From Tunturiibacter empetritectus (GTDB taxonomy: Bacteria; Acidobacteriota; Terriglobia; Terriglobales; Acidobacteriaceae), in assembly GCF_013410875.1 (NCBI RefSeq), contig NZ_JACCCU010000001.1:1178001-1242000 (forward strand): a stretch of 64,000 nt of DNA, written 5' to 3'. Positions 25,798 to 33,337 of the stretch are shown in pieces. Each line of letters begins with the position of its first letter. The stretch's first letter is position 1. The position numbers and the translations under genes were made by a program. Under the pieces are notes generated by a model. It was given only the letters and a program-made list of their open reading frames with translations, was not told the origin of the DNA and made no database searches.

Positions 25798-27432
25798 ATG
25801 GCAATGGCACCGTTGGCAATACCGATCAATGAAGCGGGGATGGGCGAGGTGGAGCGGGCGCAGCTGCTGGCGCGGCGCTATCGTGCTGATTTTGTGGACC
25901 TGAAGAACTTCAAGATCTCGCATGAGCTGTTCAAGAGCGTGCCTGTGGACATGATGTTCCGGTACAACTTTGTGCCGCTGGAGCAGATGGAGGGCAAGCT
26001 CGCCATCGCGGTCTCCGATCCTTCGAAGCTGATGGTGCTGGACGAGATCTCCGGGCTGTTGGGGCAGCGGCTGGTGACACGGGTCGCAACCCTGAGCCAG
26101 ATCACCGAACTGCTGAAGAAGACCGAGCAGAGCCAGCGGGTGCTCGACGAGGCCAGTGAGGGTCTTGCATTCGACGTGTTGTCGGGAGACGACAACCAGG
26201 ACTCGAATATCTCGATTGAGCGGCTGACCAGCGAAGACGATATCTCGCCAATCATTCGTCTGGTGGATACGACGATCTTTACCGCGCTCGAGCGGCGCGC
26301 CTCGGATATTCACCTTGAGACTTTTGATGATTCGTTGCTGGTGAAGTACCGCATCGACGGCGTGTTGCAGCAGGCGATGGCTCCGATTGCGCGGGAGCAT
26401 CACCAGACGATTCTTTCTCGTATCAAGGTTATGAGCGAGCTGGATATTGCAGAGCGGCGCGTGCCGCAGGACGGACGTTTCCGCGTTCGCTACAAGGGCA
26501 GGTTGATCGACTTTCGTGTGTCGATTATGCCGACGGTGCATGGCGAGAATGCTGTGCTGCGTGTGCTCGATAAAGAGTCGATGTCGGAGAAGTTTAAGTC
26601 GCTGTCGCTAGATGTGGTGGGGTTTGCGGCGAAGGATCTTGAACGGTTTCGGCGGTACATCAAAGAGCCGTATGGCATGGTGCTGGTGACTGGGCCGACG
26701 GGTTCGGGTAAGACGACGACTCTTTACGCGGCGTTGAACGAGATCAAATCGGAAGAAGATAAGATCATCACGATTGAAGATCCGGTCGAGTATCAGATCC
26801 GCGGGATTACGCAGATTCCGGTGAACGAGAAGAAGGGGCTGACGTTTGCGCGAGGGCTGCGGTCGATTCTGCGGCATGACCCGGACAAGATTCTGGTCGG
26901 AGAGATTCGCGATGCGGAGACGGCGCAGATTGCCATCAACTCCGCGCTGACGGGACACCTTGTGTTTACAACGGTGCACGCGAATAACGTGGTCGATGTG
27001 CTGGGTCGGTTTTTGAACATGGGTGTTGAGCCTTACAACTTTGTTTCGGCGTTGAACTGTATTCTGGCGCAGCGGCTGGTGCGGCAGGTTTGTGAATTTT
27101 GCGTGAGAGATGTGCACTATAGCGATGCCGAACTGTTGGCGAGCGGTCTGGATCTGCACGAGTGGCGCGGGTTCAACTTTCGCGAGGGACCGGGTTGCAT
27201 TGAGTGCGGCGGGACGGGGTATCGTGGGCGGTCGGCGATCCACGAACTGCTGGAGCTGGATGACGAGATTCGCGAGATGCTGTTGGCGAAGAAGCCGGGA
27301 AGCGAGATTCGCAAGAAGGCCAAGCAGAAAGGGATGGCTTTTCTAAGGGATTCGGCGCTGGAGAGAGTAAGGGACGGGATTACGACGCTGAAGGAGATCA
27401 ACAAGGTTACGTTTATCGAGGCAGGACGGTAG
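25798..27432 (+). CDS. gspE: Type II secretion/type IV pilus assembly ATPase (GspE/PilB family)
   Basis: Protein of 544 residues. The ATG at 25798 is favoured because AAGGGAG lies about 12 bases upstream; a GTG at 25765 is in frame but has no site. Residues 1-140 form a GspE N-terminal domain. The ATPase core has Walker A TGPTGSGKTTT (about 298-308), the Asp box IITIEDPVEYQI, Walker B ILVGEIRDAETAQIA and the His box GHLVFTTVHAN. A zinc knuckle CEFC...CIECGGTGY (about 430-470) follows, as in GspE/PilB. It is the cytoplasmic motor for pseudopilus or pilus assembly and is followed by the pilM-like gene. Confidence 0.93.
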   Translation: MAMAPLAIPINEAGMGEVERAQLLARRYRADFVDLKNFKISHELFKSVPVDMMFRYNFVPLEQMEGKLAIAVSDPSKLMVLDEISGLLGQRLVTRVATLSQITELLKKTEQSQRVLDEASEGLAFDVLSGDDNQDSNISIERLTSEDDISPIIRLVDTTIFTALERRASDIHLETFDDSLLVKYRIDGVLQQAMAPIAREHHQTILSRIKVMSELDIAERRVPQDGRFRVRYKGRLIDFRVSIMPTVHGENAVLRVLDKESMSEKFKSLSLDVVGFAAKDLERFRRYIKEPYGMVLVTGPTGSGKTTTLYAALNEIKSEEDKIITIEDPVEYQIRGITQIPVNEKKGLTFARGLRSILRHDPDKILVGEIRDAETAQIAINSALTGHLVFTTVHANNVVDVLGRFLNMGVEPYNFVSALNCILAQRLVRQVCEFCVRDVHYSDAELLASGLDLHEWRGFNFREGPGCIECGGTGYRGRSAIHELLELDDEIREMLLAKKPGSEIRKKAKQKGMAFLRDSALERVRDGITTLKEINKVTFIEAGR

Positions 27433-27544
27433 GGCGGGAAGATAAGGGCGGGACGGTACAGGCGGGCCGCGAAGTACGATTTGACACAGCGCACCATGTT
27501 GGTGACGTAGTGACAATCGATAGAGCAAGGTAGTCTAGGACGGA

Positions 27545-28669
27545 ATGGAAATTTTACCGAAGACATTGGGCACGCGGCCGCGGCTGGCGGTTGAGGTTCG
27601 CGCAGAGGGCGTTGTGGCGGCGCGGGCCGAGGATGCGGCGGCTCTGCTGACCTCTGTGGCACGAGTGGATCTGGCGAATGGTGTGGTTGCGCCGGGGCTG
27701 AAGGCGGGCAATCTCGTCGATAAAAGTTCGGTGACTGCTGCGGTTAAGAAGGCGCTCGATACGGTCTCGGGGCGCGGAGTGGAACGGGCGGAGCGGGGTG
27801 CGGGCCGGTTGCGCGATGTGACCCTGATTGTGCCGGATTCGGCGGTGCGGGTGCTGTTTCTGGACTTCGAGCAACTACCTACCAAGGCGGCCGAGGCGCT
27901 GCCGCTGGTGCGGTTTCGTTTGAAGAAGCTGTTGCCCTTCGACGCGGATGACGCGATGGTGAGCTACCAGGTGATGTCGAGCGAGAAGGGAACGATCCGG
28001 CTGCTGGCGGTAGCGATGCCGAAGGCTGTGCTCGAGGAGTATGAGGCGATGGTGCTGGCTGCGGGGTATCTGCCGGGCGCGGTGCTGCCGAGTACGCTGG
28101 CCGCGCTGGCTGGCCTCGATGAGACGCCGTCGCCGGTGCTGGTGGTCAATGCTGGGTTGGGTTCGGTGACGACGGCGATCGTGCAGGCGGGAGTTCTGCT
28201 GCTGCATCGGTCGGTGGATCTGGGCGCGGGGGCTGGTGGTCCGGTGGAGCTTGTTGGGAGTGCGTTACCGCTGGTGGACCGGGAGAGTTCGGTGCAGGAG
28301 TGGGCGCGGCAGGAGCCGCTGGGGCCGGAGGGATGGGAGCAATTTGATGCGCCGTCTGCGATGCCACCTTCGGTGATGAACTCGGCTTTGGTGCGGGAGA
28401 TTGAGGCCCAGGCGGCAGCGCGAGAGGTGGCGCAGGCGGTGAGTGTGGCGGCAGCTTACTTTGAGGATTCGTTGCAGTCGGCACCGGAGCAGCTGTTGAT
28501 GGCGGGAACGCTGGATGCGGGGACGCTGACGACGGCGGCTGAAGAGAATGGGCTGGAGGGCCTTCGGGTGCGCGAGATGATGGACGCAGGAATGATGGAG
28601 GCGGGAGCGGTGACGGCGAGTGTGCCGCGAGGCTGGCTGGCCGGCGTCCGGGGAGCGCTGAAGAACTGA
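27545..28669 (+). CDS. PilM-like actin-fold protein of the secretion/pilus cluster
   Basis: Protein of 374 residues, with AGGA seven bases before the ATG. The order and motifs fit a divergent PilM/GspL cytoplasmic domain: VTLIVPDSAVRVLFLDFEQLP, VRFRLKKLLPFDADDAMVSYQV and a later VLVVNAGLGSVTTAIVQAGVLLLHRSVDLG resembling the phosphate-binding part of the actin-like fold. Classical PilM begins with a DIGS motif, which is missing here, so the identification rests on the pilM-N-O-P order and general fold. It overlaps the pilN-like gene by one base. Function: cytoplasmic adaptor binding the PilN tail. Confidence 0.75.
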   Translation: MEILPKTLGTRPRLAVEVRAEGVVAARAEDAAALLTSVARVDLANGVVAPGLKAGNLVDKSSVTAAVKKALDTVSGRGVERAERGAGRLRDVTLIVPDSAVRVLFLDFEQLPTKAAEALPLVRFRLKKLLPFDADDAMVSYQVMSSEKGTIRLLAVAMPKAVLEEYEAMVLAAGYLPGAVLPSTLAALAGLDETPSPVLVVNAGLGSVTTAIVQAGVLLLHRSVDLGAGAGGPVELVGSALPLVDRESSVQEWARQEPLGPEGWEQFDAPSAMPPSVMNSALVREIEAQAAAREVAQAVSVAAAYFEDSLQSAPEQLLMAGTLDAGTLTTAAEENGLEGLRVREMMDAGMMEAGAVTASVPRGWLAGVRGALKN

Positions 28670-29424
28670 TGCGGATCTCTGTCAATCTTGCGAACCGACC
28701 GTTTATTGAGCTGAGGCCGTTGTTTGCGAAGCTGCGGCTGGCGATGGTGGTGCTGGCTCTGCTGGCGGTGGGGCTGGGGTTTGCGCTGCACTCGTTGAAT
28801 GCGAAGGCGAAGGTGGCGCAGGGGCAGATGGATGCGCTGAAGGCGAAGACGCAGAGGTTCCAGCAGGAACGTCAGGCGAACGAGGCCAGGATGCGGCAGC
28901 CGCAGAATATGGCGGTGCTGGAGCGATCGCGATATCTGAATGAGATATTTGCGGATAAGAGCTTCAGCTGGACGGCCGTGATGATGGATCTTGAACGTGT
29001 GCTTCCGGTTGGGGTGCAGGTGACGAGCATCGATCCTGTGATTACGAAGGAAGGCGATGTGAATATTCGGCTGCGGGTCAGTGGGGATCGCGACAAGGCA
29101 GTGCAGCTGGTGAGGAATCTGGAGACGTCGCAGCGGTTCCTGTCGCCGAGGCTGGCGTCGGAGCAGGCGCAGACGCAGGAGGGCAATCGGAGTGCGGCGC
29201 AGGTGACGGTTCCGGGCGCGGTGCAGTTCGATGTGTTGAGCGGATATAACCCGCTGCCGGAAAAATCAACGAAAGATGTTGCAGCTAAGGTCAAAGGCGG
29301 CACAGCGAAGAGTGATTCGCCTGCGGATGGCGTGAAGAAGAAGAGGGCTCTGAAGAGTGTTTCTCCTGCCGCATCTCCAAGGACCGGCGTGAAGGCTCCA
29401 ACGCAGAAGGGAGCGCCACGATGA
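28669..29424 (+). CDS. PilN-like alignment-subcomplex protein
   Basis: Protein of 251 residues starting within the pilM-like stop codon (TGATG). The N-terminal MRISVNLANRPF resembles the PilN motif (INLLP-type) that docks into PilM. One membrane helix follows (about 22-44, LRLAMVVLALLAVGLGFAL), then a coiled coil (about 45-85) and a ferredoxin-like periplasmic domain (SWTAVMMDLERVLPVGVQVTSID). The C-terminal 60 residues are Lys/Ser/Pro-rich and probably disordered, an extension relative to typical PilN. Confidence 0.8.
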   Translation: MRISVNLANRPFIELRPLFAKLRLAMVVLALLAVGLGFALHSLNAKAKVAQGQMDALKAKTQRFQQERQANEARMRQPQNMAVLERSRYLNEIFADKSFSWTAVMMDLERVLPVGVQVTSIDPVITKEGDVNIRLRVSGDRDKAVQLVRNLETSQRFLSPRLASEQAQTQEGNRSAAQVTVPGAVQFDVLSGYNPLPEKSTKDVAAKVKGGTAKSDSPADGVKKKRALKSVSPAASPRTGVKAPTQKGAPR

Positions 29425-30119
29425 CAACGGTAGCGGAGAAGAAACGGTCCGCAGTTGCGGCCAAGCAGTGGGCCGAAAAGGCAAGCCGTCTGGGCACGCT
29501 GAAGAACTTCCACATCGCTGGAGCGGTGGCGCTGGGGCTGGTGAATCTATACCTGCTGGCGCACATGGCGTTTGCGTGGCGAGCAGCGAACAGCGAAGAT
29601 GCGGCTGCGCTTGCGGATCAGACAGTGCAGATGAAGACCGCCGAGATTGCAAAGCAGCCACTGGAAGGTTTGGACGAGAAGCTGGCGCAGGCTACCAAGG
29701 ATGCGGACAAGTTCTACAAACAGCGTCTGCCGTTTGCGAACTCCGAGGTGGCCGGCGAGCTGGGTGCGTTGGCGAAGAAGCAAGGGGTGAAGCTCACGCG
29801 GGTGCAGTATGCCTACTCTCCGGTGATGGATGGGACCGCCGGCGCGCTGACCGAGGCGCGCATGGATGCAAGTTTGAGCGGAGATTATCGGCCGCTGGTG
29901 GTGTTTATCAACTCGCTGGAGCGGGACAAGATGTTCTTCCTGATCACCGGGCTGACGCTGACTGGACAGCAGAGTGGGACGGTCGGGCTGCGGCTGCGGC
30001 TGACGACGTATCTGCGGTCGCCGGTAGGGACCGAAGGCTCGGAGAAGATTTTGGCGGGTGCGGAGGAGAAGGCGGCTGACAGCGCCTCGGAAGGTACTGC
30101 TGCGGGAGGCCGGCGATGA
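29421..30119 (+). CDS. PilO-like alignment-subcomplex protein
   Basis: Protein of 232 residues overlapping the preceding gene by four bases (ATGA). After a short cytoplasmic N-terminus rich in Lys/Ala, one membrane helix (about 32-54, HIAGAVALGLVNLYLLAHM) leads to a coiled coil (about 60-105) and a periplasmic ferredoxin-like domain (YRPLVVFINSLERDKMFFLITGLTLTG) typical of PilO/GspM. Together with the PilN-like protein it would bridge the inner-membrane platform to the periplasmic part of the machine. Confidence 0.78.
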   Translation: MTTVAEKKRSAVAAKQWAEKASRLGTLKNFHIAGAVALGLVNLYLLAHMAFAWRAANSEDAAALADQTVQMKTAEIAKQPLEGLDEKLAQATKDADKFYKQRLPFANSEVAGELGALAKKQGVKLTRVQYAYSPVMDGTAGALTEARMDASLSGDYRPLVVFINSLERDKMFFLITGLTLTGQQSGTVGLRLRLTTYLRSPVGTEGSEKILAGAEEKAADSASEGTAAGGRR

Positions 30120-30748
30120 TGGGGCTGACTGCGGATCAACAGAAGAAGGGCGGTATCATCGGCGCGTTCGTGCTGGTAGCGGCAGGAATTTTGTACTACG
30201 AGCTGCGTGACGACAGCCCTGCACCGATCGCGCCTCCTGTTGTCGTGACGGCTCCTGCTAGATCTGCTCCTGCTGCTGGAGCGGCTGTCGCACTGCCGTC
30301 GGGAAACATCGCGGGCGCGGCGGCGAAGAAGCTGGGGACCACCTCGGCACAGCTTGATCCGACGCTGCGAATGGATGCGATGCTGGTGACTGAGTCGCTG
30401 GTGTACTCGGGCAGCGGACGAAATATCTTCTCGGCGAACTCGGCGCCGGTGGAGATTCCGAAGCCGATAGCGTCGGTGCGAGCGGTAAAGGCTCCGCCGC
30501 CGGGTCCACCGCCACCTCCTCCAGGGCCGCCACCGCCACCTCCAATCGACTTGAAGTTCTTCGGCACAGCGACTGCCGCGAATGGAACCCGCCGGGCGTT
30601 TCTTCTGCATGGAGAGGATGTGTTCCTGGCCTCCGATGGCGACATCGTGCAGCGGCGGTATAAGGTTGTGACGATCTCAGCCAACTCGGTAGTCGTTGAG
30701 GACATGGCGAATAACAACACGCAGACATTACCGCTGCTGGCGCGGTAA
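30116..30748 (+). CDS. PilP/GspC-like periplasmic protein
   Basis: Protein of 210 residues overlapping the pilO-like gene by four bases. One N-terminal membrane helix (about 12-30, GGIIGAFVLVAAGILYYEL) is followed by a proline/alanine linker and a striking run of prolines and glycines (about 122-142). A C-terminal small beta domain (IDLKFFGTATAANGTRRAFL, DGDIVQRRYKVVTISANSVV) matches the homology region of GspC/PilP that contacts a secretin. Secretin itself is not encoded in the window. Confidence 0.75.
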   Translation: MMGLTADQQKKGGIIGAFVLVAAGILYYELRDDSPAPIAPPVVVTAPARSAPAAGAAVALPSGNIAGAAAKKLGTTSAQLDPTLRMDAMLVTESLVYSGSGRNIFSANSAPVEIPKPIASVRAVKAPPPGPPPPPPGPPPPPPIDLKFFGTATAANGTRRAFLLHGEDVFLASDGDIVQRRYKVVTISANSVVVEDMANNNTQTLPLLAR

Positions 30749-30774
30749 AGCAGCTGACGCCTGAGGTAGACGTG

Positions 30775-31974
30775 ATGAAGAGACTTTGCTCCCGGTTTTT
30801 TCTCGAGGATCGTATCCCGCGCGATCTTGCGCAGGCTGCTGTGTGCGCCGACGAGTGGCAAGGGGAGCAAGGCTTCATGCTCGTGGGGCTGATCGTCGCG
30901 ATCTTCATCATTCTGCTGGTGCTGAGTATTGCCGCCCCAAAGGCGGTGCAGGGGCTGCGCCGCGAGAAAGAAGTAGAGGCCGTGCATCGCGGAAACCAGT
31001 ACGTGCGCGCGATCCAGCTCTACTACCGCAAGAACAACACGTATCCCGGCACCATGGATGCGTTGGCCAAAGGCACTCCCGTGAAGTATCTGCGGCAGGA
31101 GTATGTAGACCCCTTCACGGGCAAGGCGGACTGGCGATTGATTCACGTCGGCGAGGCGAAGACGACAGTGAAGGGATTCTTTGGCCAGCCGCTGACGGGC
31201 CTTGCGCCTGGGTTGGGTTCAGCCGCGGGACAGGCCTCGGCAGGAGGTATCGGCGCAGGGGCCGCTGGTTCGAACTCCGCGTTTGGCTCTGCGAGTGGGA
31301 GCGCGTTCGGTTCGTCGGGGTCGAGTGGGTCGAGCGCATTTGGTGGTTCTTCCGGAGCTACGTTAGGAGGCTCAAGCTCCGCCGGAGCGAGTTTGGGGAG
31401 TACGGCGGGAGCTGGAGCTTCTGGCTCAGGCGCGGGAGGGGGCACGGCGACGGGAGCGACCACCGGGTCAACGGATAACTCAGGAACGGCCTCGACTGGG
31501 ACGGGTGCTCCCAGCACACTGGGGTCGGCAGCCGGGATTGCCAGCCAGTCGTCCGGTGGGTTTTCGGGAGGCGGCGCGCCGTTTGTCGGCGTGGGAATCC
31601 CGAAGGAGGGGACGTCGATCAAGGTGTTGAATGAGCAGACGTCGTACAACACGTGGGAGTTTATCTACGATCCTCGGATTGAGCAGATGAAGGCGGCTGC
31701 GGGGCTGCTGGGCGGAGGAACCCAGGGTCTGGGGTCTGCCGGTTCACTGAACTCCGGGGTTGGAGGCGCAGGGACGGGAACCTCAAGCTTCGGCTCATCT
31801 GGTTCCTCGAGTTTCGGATCTTCTTCAGGATCGTCGTTTGGGTCTTCTTCTGGCGGCTCTTCTTCAGGCTCAAGCTTTGGATCGTCGTCGGGTTCGAGCT
31901 TCGGATCGTCTCCGACTTCGGGTACGCAAGGGAGTGGAACAACGACGCCGACTACGCCACAACAGCCTCAGTAG
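30775..31974 (+). CDS. GspG-like pseudopilin with long Gly/Ser tail
   Basis: Protein of 399 residues (an in-frame GTG one codon earlier is possible). A 33-residue leader ends GEQG, followed by FMLVGLIVAIFIILLVLSIAAP, a prepilin-type helix. Position +5 after the cleavage site is Gly instead of the usual Glu. The pilin-like part (EAVHRGNQYVRAIQLYYRKN, YPGTMDAL, YVDPFTGKADW) resembles GspG. From about residue 145 onward the protein is dominated by Gly/Ser/Ala low-complexity sequence with FGSSSGS-type repeats, interrupted by one structured stretch (about 265-305, TSYNTWEFIYDPRIEQMKA). It is the last gene of the cluster. Confidence 0.8.
   Translation: MKRLCSRFFLEDRIPRDLAQAAVCADEWQGEQGFMLVGLIVAIFIILLVLSIAAPKAVQGLRREKEVEAVHRGNQYVRAIQLYYRKNNTYPGTMDALAKGTPVKYLRQEYVDPFTGKADWRLIHVGEAKTTVKGFFGQPLTGLAPGLGSAAGQASAGGIGAGAAGSNSAFGSASGSAFGSSGSSGSSAFGGSSGATLGGSSSAGASLGSTAGAGASGSGAGGGTATGATTGSTDNSGTASTGTGAPSTLGSAAGIASQSSGGFSGGGAPFVGVGIPKEGTSIKVLNEQTSYNTWEFIYDPRIEQMKAAAGLLGGGTQGLGSAGSLNSGVGGAGTGTSSFGSSGSSSFGSSSGSSFGSSSGGSSSGSSFGSSSGSSFGSSPTSGTQGSGTTTPTTPQQPQ
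31270..31965 (+). repeat. Low-complexity Gly/Ser-coding repeats in the pseudopilin gene
   Basis: Two blocks, about 31270-31470 and 31760-31965, consist of irregular 12-24 bp units coding FGSSSGS- or GSSGSS-like peptides. Short-unit repeats like these are prone to length change by slippage. Confidence 0.7.
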
Positions 31975-32019
31975 TTCTTTGCGGCTCGATGGCGGGCCGG
32001 GAATCGTTGTCATCGGCGA

Positions 32020-33126
32020 CTACGGTTTCTTTGTCACGATTGTCTTTTGATCGATAGCGCGCAGGCGGCCAATACGTCCATGCGGACCTACGACGAAGGG
32101 AAGCGAGAGCGCATTCCAGTTCTTGTCAGCATCCGCAGGATCAGTGGATGAGGGTGTAAGCGGACGCCAGTTCTTTCCGTCGTCGGTGGAGATATCAGTG
32201 CCGTTGGGGCCTACGGTGATCCATAGTTTTTGGGTGGCGTCGTAGGCTACGGCTGAACGGTAACCGTGGGGCAGAGTCTGGGCGGGATGCCAGTGTTGAC
32301 CAAGGTCTGGAGAGAACGCGGCGGTTCCTACGGAGAGATCAGGTAGTTTGTAGTCACCACCAACAGCGATCTGTGTCCAGTTGAATGCTGCGAGAGAGAA
32401 GATACCTGCAGAGTCGCTGTCATGAGCGATGGGTAGGCGCGCTTTCTGAAAATCGAAGAGATCGATGCAGGACTGAGGATGATCTTGTACGAGGCCCATC
32501 GTGCAGGTAGAGCCGCCGCCATAGAGCCATCCACGGGCTGTACCAAATAGGAGAGGCAGCTGAGCGACGAGCAAGGAGTTGCTGGCAGCAAAGGCTCCGC
32601 CTCCGCCCTCCGGTTCGGCGAGCCCGGGCTGTTTCACGGACTGCCAGTGAAGACCGCCATCGAAGGTCGCGAGCAGGATGAACTGATGGTTCACTGGATC
32701 GCCGAGTATCCATCCCCAGGAATTTGTCTGGAACTTAATCGCGTCCCAGAAACCATCTTTGTCCGGATTAGTGAAGACCAGCTTCCACGTTTGGCAGCCG
32801 TCGGTGGTTTTGTAGAGGCGGGATTGGTCGCCGGGGCCGCTGGACATGACGATGGCGGTGTTTTCGTCGAAGGCCTGGACGCCGCGGAAGTCGAGCTTGT
32901 CTGCGCCGGGCGGGATCGTGCAGGTCTGCCAGAGATAGCCGCCGTCTTCGGTGCGGAGCACTGTGCCGTTGCTGCCGCTGGCCCATGCGACTCCTCCGCC
33001 GACGTTGTGAATGCCACGCAGGCTGGCCGTGGTGTGGGACTCTTCGATATCCCACTGTGCGTAGGCCAAGCTTGCAGCTTGTGTAGTCGTCAGAGTGAGG
33101 GCCAGAAAAAGGTGAGAGGATCGCAT
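32020..33126 (-). CDS. Secreted YCF48/BNR-like beta-propeller protein
   Basis: Protein of 368 residues with a signal peptide (about 1-23, ending AYA). It has repeated propeller units of the type GSNGTVLRTEDGGYLWQ, SRLYKTTDGCQTWKLVF, ILLATFDGGLHWQSV and TDISTDDGKNWRPL, the BNR (Asp-box-like) signature found in YCF48-like and sialidase-related propellers. No catalytic sialidase residues could be identified, so an enzymatic role is not claimed. It is likely periplasmic or outer surface. A palindromic element separates it from the penicillin acylase gene upstream on the same strand. Confidence 0.78.
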   Translation of the reverse strand: MRSSHLFLALTLTTTQAASLAYAQWDIEESHTTASLRGIHNVGGGVAWASGSNGTVLRTEDGGYLWQTCTIPPGADKLDFRGVQAFDENTAIVMSSGPGDQSRLYKTTDGCQTWKLVFTNPDKDGFWDAIKFQTNSWGWILGDPVNHQFILLATFDGGLHWQSVKQPGLAEPEGGGGAFAASNSLLVAQLPLLFGTARGWLYGGGSTCTMGLVQDHPQSCIDLFDFQKARLPIAHDSDSAGIFSLAAFNWTQIAVGGDYKLPDLSVGTAAFSPDLGQHWHPAQTLPHGYRSAVAYDATQKLWITVGPNGTDISTDDGKNWRPLTPSSTDPADADKNWNALSLPFVVGPHGRIGRLRAIDQKTIVTKKP

Positions 33127-33222
33127 CTGCTGATTAGTGTATGACGGGTTCGTCTGCGGTTAGAAGGTGCCGAAGAGCTAACTCGGAGACGATCGACAGA
33201 CGTGTGGCAACAACGTTCCAAG

Positions 33223-33320
33223 GTCCTGCCGGACGGGCGCCCTGCGCGGGCGGCGGTCACTTCGTGACTTGTGTACCTTTTCTTGGTTGGGGGGACGATG
33301 CTGGTCCTCCCGTTGGTCGG
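33223..33320. repeat. REP/BIME-like element, copy C (single arm)
   Basis: GTCCTGCCGGACGGGCG, then GCGGTCACTTCGTGAC, a GTGTACC box and, after a spacer, CCTCCCGTTGGTCGG: the same order as one half of copy B. It lies 3' of the penicillin acylase gene. Confidence 0.8.
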
Positions 33321-33337
33321 GGGAAATAGGCGCGGCA

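Noticed and set aside
25561-26541. Long minus-strand open frame continuing upstream of the HdeD-like gene
   Set aside because: It is antisense to gspE, is His/Arg-rich without domains, and the HdeD-like gene has its own strong ribosome-binding site at 25560.
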